Source: an uncultured Clostridia bacterium
Lineage (GTDB): Bacteria; Bacillota; Clostridia; Oscillospirales; CAG-272
Direction: 5' to 3'
Length of the DNA stretch: 12,131 bases
NCBI GenBank assembly: GCA_937892405.1
Contig: CALAFS010000061.1
Location: 1-12,131, forward strand
In this document: positions 1-5,111 of the stretch, one piece after another
Position numbering within the stretch: the stretch's first letter is position 1
How the letters are laid out: the number at the start of each line of letters is the position of its first letter
Program-made: the position numbers and the translations under genes
Notes under the pieces: model-generated
The model's input: only the letters and a program-made list of their open reading frames with translations
What the model was told of the DNA's origin: nothing
Database searches by the model: none

Positions 1-400
1 CTTCCTTCTTCGGAAGGAGATCGAAGGTGCCGTCTGCCTGCATCTTTTCAAGATCCTTCAGACGCTTGATCGACTTGCGAATGGTGTGGAAGTTCGTGAG
101 CATACCGCCGGGCCAGCGGACATTCACATAGAACATACCGCATCTCGTGGCTTCCTCACGCATGGTCTCCGCCGCCTGCTTCTTCGTACCGACGAAGAGG
201 AGCGTGCCGCCTTCCTGCGCCATCTCGTTGACGAAGTTGTACGCTTCTTCAAACTTCTTGACGGTCTTCTGAAGGTCGACGATGTGGATTCCGTTTCTCT
301 GGGTGAAGATGTACTCTGCCATCTTCGGGTTCCACTTCTTGGTCGGGTGACCGAAGTGAACGCCTGCTTCAAGCAACTGCTTGATCGTAATTTCGAACAT
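1..400 (-). CDS. rpsB: 30S ribosomal protein S2, N-terminal part (runs off window)
   Basis: S2 is a structural protein of the small ribosomal subunit, assembled late on the head-body junction with S1-type contacts. About 133 residues are visible, roughly half of the usual 230-260; the C-terminus lies beyond base 1. The translation begins MFEITIKQLLEAGVHFGH, close to the family's N-terminal signature, then NPKM and a conserved WPGGMLTNF block followed by TIRKSIKRL. The start at 400 has AGGAGG nine bases upstream. An in-frame ATG at 406 (giving MKMFEI) sits only three bases from the same site and is less likely. The gene has its own consensus promoter at 520-548 and a structured leader. tsf is the usual next gene, but it is outside the window. 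Identification is secure from the conserved motifs. Confidence 0.97.
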   Translation of the reverse strand, partial: MFEITIKQLLEAGVHFGHPTKKWNPKMAEYIFTQRNGIHIVDLQKTVKKFEEAYNFVNEMAQEGGTLLFVGTKKQAAETMREEATRCGMFYVNVRWPGGMLTNFHTIRKSIKRLKDLEKMQADGTFDLLPKKE

Positions 401-513
401 TTTCATGTTCCTCCTTGGTTTTTCCGCCATAGCGTTTCCGCACTGCGACTCATAAGAGCACCGGCAATGCCCACGACGCTATGTGAGATATAATGTCTGT
501 GCCATCGCACAGC
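401..513 (-). promoter_or_regulatory. Structured 5' leader of rpsB mRNA
   Basis: From the predicted start near 512 to the rpsB start codon the leader is about 110 nt and strongly foldable. The transcript would begin with a perfect 6-bp hairpin (CTGTGC, loop GATG, GCACAG; bases 497-512). A perfect 8-bp long-range pair, CATAGCGT with ACGCTATG (428-435 with 476-483), then encloses 40 nt that hold small hairpins (GGC-ATT-GCC and CTC-TTAT-GAG). The ribosome binding site (AACCAAGGAGG) lies just 3' of the closing stem. S2 leaders act as autoregulatory sites in E. coli; whether this one binds S2 is inference, and I do not recognise it as a named RNA family. Confidence 0.6.
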
Positions 514-519
514 CTTAAA

Positions 520-548
520 ATTATATCGTATTTTAGGGCGATTGTCAA
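520..548 (-). promoter_or_regulatory. Sigma-A promoter of rpsB
   Basis: On the minus strand the -35 box TTGACA (543-548) and -10 box TATAAT (520-525) are both perfect consensus, separated by exactly 17 bp. Upstream are A/T tracts at 560-565, 567-571 and 578-582 that could act as an UP element or bend DNA, as expected for a highly expressed ribosomal protein gene. Confidence 0.93.
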
Positions 549-685
549 GGAGGTAGATCAAAAAAGAAAAAGTTTACAAAAAGTTCATGAATTTAGGGTG
601 GTGAGTGGGAGACTCTTCAGAGCGGGCGCGGGAATGGGCGAAAATGCCTCAAAAAAGCGCTTGGCGATAGAGACGACGAAGAAGC

Positions 686-704
686 GGGCGACCGATGATC
701 GCCC
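686..704. repeat. GC-rich hairpin GGGCGA / TCGCCC
   Basis: A perfect 6-bp inverted repeat, GGGCGA (686-691) and TCGCCC (699-704), encloses a 7-nt loop. On the minus strand it reads GTAGGGGCGA, then ATCATCGG, then TCGCCCG. From memory this resembles dispersed repeats common in gut Clostridia, but I could not check that. No T-tract follows on either strand, so it is not an intrinsic terminator. Confidence 0.5.
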
Positions 705-785
705 CTACGATGGAAATGGACGGAATCACCTCGAAAAAGCGGGCGGCAGAAAGCAGAGCGTGGCGGGTCGCCCTTGGCGCCGACG

Positions 786-889
786 GCGGGTTGCACCTTG
801 CAACCCGCAACGAAATCCGACCCGCGGTCGGGTGAAATGCGCTTCGCGCGTGAAATATACCTGCGGTATGTGAAATTCGCCTGCGGCGA
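786..889. repeat. Comb of five short hairpins with constant GTGAAAT linkers
   Basis: Five adjacent perfect inverted repeats, each with a 3-nt loop, follow one another: GCGGGTTGCA/TGCAACCCGC (786-808), CCGACC/GGTCGG (817-831), GCGC/GCGC (839-849), ATACC/GGTAT (857-869) and TCGCC/GGCGA (877-889). Stem sequences all differ. The linkers are nearly constant: AACGAAAT (809-816), then exactly GTGAAAT at 832-838, 850-856 and 870-876. The pattern of constant single-stranded linker plus varying but always self-complementary stem is plain in the sequence. A weak sixth stem (CGCC-CTT-GGCG, 769-779) precedes it without the linker. It is non-coding as far as I can see; its function is unknown. It differs from CRISPR because the constant part is only 7 nt and the variable parts are palindromic. 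Confidence 0.85.
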
Positions 890-936
890 GAGAGGAAAGA
901 AAAAAGAATTTCTCATTGATATAATTCTGAATTCAT

Positions 937-978
937 AATTCTTCATTCTGCATTCAATCGATACAATTCTTCATTCTG
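937..978. repeat. AT-rich tandem direct repeat (14 bp unit, 28 bp period)
   Basis: AATTCTTCATTCTG occurs exactly at 937-950 and again at 965-978, with similar degenerate AATTC-type words just to the left (921-936). The block abuts the stop codon of the M14 gene at 991 and differs sharply in base composition from its GC-rich surroundings. Confidence 0.75.
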
Positions 979-990
979 AATTTGCATTGA

Positions 991-1893
991 TCAAAGCATT
1001 GTGCCGAAGCGGAAGAGTGCGGGCAGGACGCGGCGGCGGAGAGCGGGATAATCCGTAAGTGGCAAGGGGTTCTTCCCTCTGCCAACCTCGATCGTATAGG
1101 AAGGGATTCCGAGGACATCGCCGGCGTAATCGGCGAGCCCGCCGTATGCGGCAAGTCCCACCGGAGTGGCAACCGGATAGGAAAGGACACGGGAGAGGCG
1201 GCGGGCAATGCGCCCGGCGCGCGGATCGGTGCGCGGGGAAAAATAAATTTCTTCCCCCTGCGAATGGAGGGTAATCACCGCCTCCGGCACGGTCGTGCGG
1301 AGGTAGGAGGCGACGGCGTGAGTCTCCGGCTCGCTCTCCGGATACTCGCCCGCAAAACGGGTAGGTCCCGGGAAAATGCCCTCTTCCCTCTCAAGGCGCT
1401 TATAGGCAGAGAAGCCGCGGTCATAGTTATGATTGAGGTCGACGCCGCGGGCGTTCGCCTGCCATGAAGAGAAATCTCCGCCCGACATGCGGAGCTGTCT
1501 GTCGTGCAGAGGCGTTTCGCCGATCTCGCCGAGAGCAAGGCGGACGCCGTCCGGGTTCAGCACCGGAAGGATCGTAAATGTAAAGTTTTGTAGTAAGAAT
1601 CCGATATTGATACCTTCGATTTGCCGTTTTTCCTCTGCGGCGGAGGCAAGCTCCAGTATCATATCCATGAGAAGATAGGAGGTGATCCACTCAAGGGCAT
1701 GGTGGGTGCCGACATAGAAGAGGTGCCGCCCGCCGTCTCCGATCCTGGCGGCAAAAATCTCTCTGCCGAGAAGGCTCTTCGCAAAGCGGGTGACGCGGAG
1801 GGCGGGATAGCGTTCCTCCGCTGTACGGAAAAAATCCTCGTAGCTCTCCCCCGTCGGGGGCGTGTCGGGGCGGAAAAAATCATCGTTTCTCAT
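991..1893 (-). CDS. M14 family zinc peptidase, gamma-D-glutamyl-meso-diaminopimelate peptidase-like
   Basis: A 300-residue metallopeptidase predicted to cleave muropeptide stems between gamma-D-Glu and diaminopimelate. It carries the M14 zinc ligands H65-x-x-E68 (in VGTHHALEW) and H210 (ITLHSQGEE), and the catalytic glutamate E269 (SYTIEVG). NPDGVRLA (113-120) and NARGVDLNHNYD (147-158) are typical of the M14C branch. Where carboxypeptidase A has Asn-Arg for the substrate carboxylate, this protein has Asn-His (154-155), as in the bacterial Glu-Dap peptidases. There is no signal peptide and no LysM domain, so it probably acts in the cytoplasm on recycled muropeptides (inference). The start at 1893 is chosen because AAGGAG lies nine bases upstream; the frame is open for another 49 codons, but these overlap the divergent promoter. 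Substrate is less certain than family. Confidence 0.85.
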   Translation of the reverse strand: MRNDDFFRPDTPPTGESYEDFFRTAEERYPALRVTRFAKSLLGREIFAARIGDGGRHLFYVGTHHALEWITSYLLMDMILELASAAEEKRQIEGINIGFLLQNFTFTILPVLNPDGVRLALGEIGETPLHDRQLRMSGGDFSSWQANARGVDLNHNYDRGFSAYKRLEREEGIFPGPTRFAGEYPESEPETHAVASYLRTTVPEAVITLHSQGEEIYFSPRTDPRAGRIARRLSRVLSYPVATPVGLAAYGGLADYAGDVLGIPSYTIEVGRGKNPLPLTDYPALRRRVLPALFRFGTML

Positions 1894-1923
1894 CGGCGCG
1901 TGCTCCTTTTTTTCTCTTACCTC

Positions 1924-1952
1924 TTGCAATTCTATGCGGAATATGATACAAT
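1924..1952 (+). promoter_or_regulatory. Sigma-A promoter for the membrane protein/hydrolase pair
   Basis: TTGCAA (1924-1929) and TACAAT (1947-1952) are separated by 17 bp on the plus strand. The predicted start is near 1959, leaving a leader of only about 20 nt containing AGGAGG (1969-1974), six bases before the ATG at 1981. Confidence 0.8.
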
Positions 1953-1957
1953 GGGAA
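1929..1957 (-). promoter_or_regulatory. Possible promoter of the M14 peptidase gene
   Basis: On the minus strand TTCCCA (1952-1957, 4 of 6 consensus) and TAGAAT (1929-1934, 5 of 6) are spaced by 17 bp and would start transcription about 30 nt before the start codon. The site almost exactly overlies the plus-strand promoter in the same 87-bp divergent gap. The -35 is weak, so this is tentative. Confidence 0.35.
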
Positions 1958-1980
1958 CAATTCAGGGTAGGAGGTATAAT

Positions 1981-2736
1981 ATGAGTCGCCCGTGTGTCAG
2001 ACTGACGCTCTTTTCCTTTGCCGCGTTCTCCTTTTTTCATCTGGCGCTCTTCTGTGCCTACTATCTCATCTCCGTCTTCACGGCGGATCAGGTGCTGATT
2101 TATTTCGTGTATTTTCTCGCGGACTTCGTGTCTTATCTTCTGCCGGTGACGGCATGTGCGGGTATGCTCTCCTTCTCGCAGTGTGCGGGGCGGGTGCCTG
2201 CCCTGCTCTACGGCGGAGCGCTCGCGCTCTCACGGATTTTCTATGAGATTCCCCAGCGCACCTACGGCTTACTCGCCGAGGGGTATGACACTCTCCACGC
2301 GATCCTACTCGCGGCGCTGATCTCTCTCGGGGTGGCGCTCGCATATTTTGCGGTATTTCTTCTTCTCCTGCTCCTCGTGTCGCTGCTTTTCAAAAAGAGG
2401 TGCGGCAAGACCGACGCCCGCGTCGCGCTGACCGATCGGGCGGGCGGCGCCTTTGCCCTTGACCGTCCGCTGCCGTGCGCCGTCTTTTCTGCGGTGCTCC
2501 TCCTCTTCGCGGCGGGACTCGTGCGGGAGACGGCGGACACGGTCACTTTCTTCCTCGGAGTATCGGGTATTTACTCGACGGGGGAGATCGTTTACCTGAT
2601 CTCGCGCTATCTCTTTTTACTTCTGACGCTCGTGCTCTTACAGCCGATCGGCGTCGCGTACGCCGCAAAAACGGCGGACGCCCTGACCGAAACAACAAAA
2701 CCTGCGCCTTCGGGCGGGAAAGATGTGACAAAATGA
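1981..2736 (+). CDS. Polytopic membrane protein of unknown family
   Basis: I do not recognise this 251-residue protein. It is very hydrophobic, with likely membrane segments near residues 9-33, 37-62, 105-137, 165-181 and 201-228, and a weaker one near 73-88. A basic, polar loop (138-160, starting FKKRCGK) and a polar tail (229-251) are probably cytoplasmic. No catalytic or transport motif stands out. The start is well supported: AGGAGG six bases upstream of ATG and a good promoter at 1924-1952. Its stop TGA (2734-2736) overlaps the ATG of the downstream esterase-like gene, so the two are very likely co-translated. That suggests a shared process, but nothing shows which one. Confidence 0.8.
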   Translation: MSRPCVRLTLFSFAAFSFFHLALFCAYYLISVFTADQVLIYFVYFLADFVSYLLPVTACAGMLSFSQCAGRVPALLYGGALALSRIFYEIPQRTYGLLAEGYDTLHAILLAALISLGVALAYFAVFLLLLLLVSLLFKKRCGKTDARVALTDRAGGAFALDRPLPCAVFSAVLLLFAAGLVRETADTVTFFLGVSGIYSTGEIVYLISRYLFLLLTLVLLQPIGVAYAAKTADALTETTKPAPSGGKDVTK

Positions 2737-3548
2737 AAAAAGAAACCTTCCCTCTTTGGAAAAACGGAGCGCCGCGGCAGATCGCGGGGGGCGAAGTCCC
2801 GATGATGACCTACTACGCGGCGAAAAACAAAACGCATGACGGCACCGTCGTGATCTTCCCCGGTGGGGGATACGAAATCCGTGCGCCGCACGAAGGCGAC
2901 GGGTATGCCCGCTTCTTGAACGATCACGGCTTCGACGCCTTTGTCGTCGACTACCGCGTCTCGCCGAACCGCTTCCCTACCGAGCTTCTCGATGCGCGCC
3001 GCGCCGTGCGCCTCGTAAGAGAAAATGCCGCGAAGTACGGCATCTCACCCGACAAAATCGCGGTGATGGGCTCCTCTGCCGGCGGTCATCTCGCCGCGCT
3101 CGTCTCGACCTATCGCCCCGCGATCGACGGGGAAGGCGCGGACAAAACGGACGAGGTTTCCCCCTTCCCGAACGCGTCGATCCTCTGCTATCCCGTCATT
3201 GACACCTCGGACGATGCGATCGTCCACATGGGATCAAAAAAGGGGCTGCTCGGCGAAGAAAATACAGATCTCGGCGCCTCGGTCTCCCCTGCCGTGATTG
3301 CGGATCGGCACACCTGCCCCGCGTTCCTCTGGCACACCTCCGACGACGCCTGCGTCAATGTCATCAACTCCTACCGCTATGCCACGCGGCTTCGCACCGT
3401 GGGCGTCCCGGTGGAAATGCACATTCTGCCGCACGGTCCGCACGGCATGGGACTCGCCGACACGGCATACGGTTGCAACGCCGACACGCCGTACATTGCG
3501 CGCTGGGGTGAGTGGCTCGTCGCGTGGCTCTCGGAACTCGGATTTTAA
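2733..3548 (+). CDS. Alpha/beta-hydrolase, acetyl-esterase/BD-FAE-like
   Basis: A 271-residue serine hydrolase of the alpha/beta fold. The oxyanion-hole strand reads VVIFPGGGYEIR (39-50). The nucleophile elbow is GSSAGG with Ser115, the acid is Asp204 or Asp205 in WHTSDDACV, and the catalytic His is His237 in LPHGPHGMGLA. The overall pattern (HGGG-like loop, DARRAVRLVRENA helix, SPAVIADRHTCPAFLWH) is that of the esterases often found with xylan or other plant-glycan genes, where they remove acetyl or similar ester groups. No signal peptide is seen, so a cytosolic substrate is likely. It starts at the ATG that overlaps the upstream stop (ATGA). The Shine-Dalgarno is weak (GGGCGGGAAAG), consistent with translational coupling. 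The precise substrate cannot be read from the sequence. Confidence 0.85.
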   Translation: MKKETFPLWKNGAPRQIAGGEVPMMTYYAAKNKTHDGTVVIFPGGGYEIRAPHEGDGYARFLNDHGFDAFVVDYRVSPNRFPTELLDARRAVRLVRENAAKYGISPDKIAVMGSSAGGHLAALVSTYRPAIDGEGADKTDEVSPFPNASILCYPVIDTSDDAIVHMGSKKGLLGEENTDLGASVSPAVIADRHTCPAFLWHTSDDACVNVINSYRYATRLRTVGVPVEMHILPHGPHGMGLADTAYGCNADTPYIARWGEWLVAWLSELGF

Positions 3549-3589
3549 GGTTCGGAGGTACGGGTGAACCGCATCTCACGGATTTCAAT

Positions 3590-3640
3590 AACATAAAAAT
3601 TTTCCCGCAGTGCGATGACACCGCGGGAAGTTTTTATGTT
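3590..3640. terminator. Bidirectional intrinsic terminator between convergent genes
   Basis: AACATAAAAA (3590-3599) pairs perfectly with TTTTTATGTT (3631-3640), and TTCCCGC (3602-3608) pairs with GCGGGAA (3623-3629), leaving a small bulge and a 14-nt loop. The stem's outer A and T tracts give a U-run on both strands. It sits 41 bases after the hydrolase stop and 7 bases after the DUF975 stop, so it can end both transcripts. Confidence 0.92.
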
Positions 3641-3647
3641 GTTCGAC

Positions 3648-4250
3648 TTATTCGACGATGGGCTCGTGTGAGAGGTCCTCGTAGAAGTTGGCTCTCGCCA
3701 TGATGTGATAGGGTGCGACCCAGAGGGTACCGACACCAAGGCAAAGGGCGCCGACGATCCACCAGCCGAGGAAGGAGAGATCGAGGCAGAAGAGGCTCCA
3801 CTTCTTACCGCGCATCATCTTCTCACTCTCGGAAAGGCACATCTTCCAATCCCATTCCGGGTGCTCCGCAAAGAGATAGTAGCACTGCGAATAGGCATAC
3901 GCCTTGATGATACCGGGCACGATGAAGAGAAGTGTCCAGAGAAGGGTGAAGAGGTTACGCATCAGACCGAGAAGAAGGGCTGCGCCGATGTTGTCCTTCG
4001 CGGCGAGAAGATCATTAAAGTCGATCTCTTTGCCGCCGTGCACGAGCTTCATCGAGATGACGGCGACGCCGGTCATAAAGAAGCCCTCGATCAGGAACAT
4101 CAGGATGACACCGAAGCCGGTGGCACCCAAAAGAGAGCTGACAGCGGTATAGATGAGAGCGATCAGGACGGCGTAAAGCCATGTGTTGCCGAACAGCTGA
4201 CCTCCGAGTTGCTCTCTCGCAAGAGCGCGGTATTCACTTCCGTTTTTCAT
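3648..4250 (-). CDS. DUF975 family integral membrane protein
   Basis: A 200-residue membrane protein matching the DUF975 pattern: IVPGIIKAYAYS (110-121), then a hydrophilic stretch with ESEKMMRGKKWSLF (141-154), LSFLGWW (158-164), and WVAPY followed by ANFYEDL (177-193). Membrane segments are likely near 24-43, 46-66, 89-111 and 153-180. The function of the family is not established. The start at 4250 has ACGGAG eight bases upstream. The open frame extends 47 codons further, but these cover the -10 region and leader of a consensus promoter (4363-4391), so the longer form is rejected. It is monocistronic, divergent from the regulator-addB operon, and ends at the bidirectional terminator. Confidence 0.88.
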   Translation of the reverse strand: MKNGSEYRALAREQLGGQLFGNTWLYAVLIALIYTAVSSLLGATGFGVILMFLIEGFFMTGVAVISMKLVHGGKEIDFNDLLAAKDNIGAALLLGLMRNLFTLLWTLLFIVPGIIKAYAYSQCYYLFAEHPEWDWKMCLSESEKMMRGKKWSLFCLDLSFLGWWIVGALCLGVGTLWVAPYHIMARANFYEDLSHEPIVE

Positions 4251-4357
4251 ATAAAAATCTCCGTTCCGCCGTCCTTCGACGGCAAAAATTAAGTAATAAG
4301 TAAAAAATAAACGGACGACCGGACGGAACCCGCAGGTGGGAAGCCGTTCCGATGCCA
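4251..4357 (-). promoter_or_regulatory. Leader of the DUF975 mRNA with two hairpins
   Basis: The predicted leader is about 105 nt. Near its 5' end CGGAAC pairs with GTTCCG (4346-4351 with 4324-4329). A U-rich stretch follows, then a perfect hairpin GCCGTC-GAAG-GACGGC (4268-4283) immediately before the ribosome binding site. Neither hairpin is followed by a proper U-tract, so attenuation is not obvious. The second could affect ribosome access. No known riboswitch was recognised. Confidence 0.4.
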
Positions 4358-4362
4358 AAGAT

Positions 4363-4391
4363 ATTGTAGCACATAAGCATGGATATGTCAA
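4363..4391 (-). promoter_or_regulatory. Sigma-A promoter of the DUF975 gene
   Basis: On the minus strand TTGACA (4386-4391, perfect) and TACAAT (4363-4368) have a 17-bp spacer. CCCTCGCT lies one base upstream of the -35 box. Confidence 0.92.
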
Positions 4392-4392
4392 T

Positions 4393-4447
4393 AGCGAGGG
4401 AAAATATTCTTTTCTTGCGCTTTTTTGTTTTTCGGCGTCCCCTCGCT
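4393..4447. promoter_or_regulatory. Inverted repeat joining two divergent promoters, candidate operator
   Basis: AGCGAGGG (4393-4400) and CCCTCGCT (4440-4447) form a perfect 8-bp inverted repeat across a 39-bp AT-rich centre. Each arm abuts a -35 box: one base away from the DUF975 -35 and overlapping by one base the regulator/addB -35. Seen from either promoter the sequence is CCCTCGCT then TTGACA. The position suits activator or repressor sites, and the regulator encoded next door is an obvious candidate binder (inference). Confidence 0.5.
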
Positions 4448-4475
4448 TGACAACGCGCCTCCTTTGCGATATAAT
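4447..4475 (+). promoter_or_regulatory. Sigma-A promoter of the regulator-addB operon
   Basis: TTGACA (4447-4452) and TATAAT (4470-4475) are both perfect consensus with a 17-bp spacer. The predicted start is near 4482, about 35 nt before the start codon at 4517. GAGGGG lies five bases before the ATG. Confidence 0.95.
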
Positions 4476-4516
4476 AAAGGCAGAATTCTAATTTATTAAG
4501 AAAGTGAGGGGCTTTC

Positions 4517-5110
4517 ATGGAGCGTGCCGTGATTCTGAGTGACGACCGGTATTTTGCCGACCTGCTGATCTATGAGGTGGACGGGCTGTTCACCGACTTT
4601 CGGATCGTGAAAGAAAAAGGCGGCGATCTGCCCCGGGGGGACGCGTATTTTATCGACCTTGACCGTGTGGGGAACCGACCGCTTCCGGATATGCCCTGCT
4701 TTCTTTTTACGCGGAAGGAAAAAACGGCGGTGACGGGGCACCCGACAAAGCTCTTTTCCCTCCCCTTCCCGCTCGGCAGTGTGCGGGTGGCAGTGCTCGG
4801 GGTCGGGCGGAAGATGCCGCGACTCACGCTCGGGACGGACGGACGCACCGTCACGCTCGACGGGCGCACCGTGCGGCTCTCGGAGGGGGAATTCTCCCTG
4901 CTCTCCCGCCTTGCCGAGGCAAAGGGCGGGTATGTCGGGCGGGAGGAACTCCTCGCCGATGTGTTCACGGGAGCGTCGGATGCGGGGATTCTCAATGTGT
5001 ACATTCACTATTTACGGAAAAAGCTCGAAGACGGCGACGAAAAGATCATCTTTTCCTCGCGGGGAGACGGGTACCGGCTGAACGAAAAATTCTTCGGAGG
5101 TGAAACATAA
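4517..5110 (+). CDS. OmpR/PhoB-type winged-helix regulator with degenerate receiver-like N-terminus
   Basis: A 197-residue predicted transcription factor. Residues about 102-190 are a typical OmpR/PhoB winged helix: beta strands with TVTLDGRTVRLSEGEFSLL, then a positioning helix, the recognition helix ILNVYIHYLRKKL (158-170), and a wing ending SSRGDGYRL. The N-terminal 1-95 looks like a shrunken receiver domain: acidic D9-D10, a possible acceptor D47 in YFIDLDR, and T65. The usual Lys of the KPF motif is replaced by Leu (LPF, 82-84), and the domain is shorter than the normal 120 or so residues. No histidine kinase is nearby. It probably works without classical phosphorelay (inference). It heads an operon with addB: its stop is one base before the addB start, and addB's ribosome binding site lies inside its last codons. 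Likely targets include its own divergent promoter region. Confidence 0.85.
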   Translation: MERAVILSDDRYFADLLIYEVDGLFTDFRIVKEKGGDLPRGDAYFIDLDRVGNRPLPDMPCFLFTRKEKTAVTGHPTKLFSLPFPLGSVRVAVLGVGRKMPRLTLGTDGRTVTLDGRTVRLSEGEFSLLSRLAEAKGGYVGREELLADVFTGASDAGILNVYIHYLRKKLEDGDEKIIFSSRGDGYRLNEKFFGGET

Positions 5111-5111
5111 G

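Larger units (their letters stand above)
549..990. other. Gene-free repeat-rich spacer between M14 peptidase and rpsB
   Basis: No convincing coding region lies here. Open frames exist on both strands, but they run through hairpins and low-complexity DNA and show no family resemblance. The stretch contains, left to right, A-tracts beside the rpsB promoter, a GC-rich hairpin (686-704), a comb of five hairpins with constant linkers (786-889), and an AT-rich block with 14-bp direct repeats (937-978). No clear intrinsic terminator for the M14 gene was found in it. Confidence 0.7.

Noticed and set aside
489..494. TATAAT on the plus strand within the rpsB leader
   Set aside because: No acceptable -35 box lies 16-18 bp upstream, and no plus-strand gene follows.
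786..889. CRISPR-like array
   Set aside because: The constant unit is only 7 nt and the variable parts are short palindromes of 11-23 nt, with no cas genes nearby.
493..946. Open frames on both strands in the spacer upstream of rpsB
   Set aside because: They run through the rpsB promoter, hairpin comb and AT repeats, lack a ribosome binding site, and their low-complexity Arg-rich products look like GC-rich chance frames.
2475..2732. N-terminal extension of the hydrolase frame
   Set aside because: The extension overlaps the membrane protein frame and is unlike the hydrolase family; the ATGA-coupled start at 2733 gives a normal-length protein.
3549..3570. GGTTC/GAACC inverted repeat after the hydrolase stop
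   Set aside because: Only 5 bp with no T-tract; the strong terminator at 3590-3640 explains termination.
5100..5102. GTG start for addB at 5100
   Set aside because: The GTG is part of the GGAGGTGA ribosome binding site; ATG at 5112 has proper spacing.
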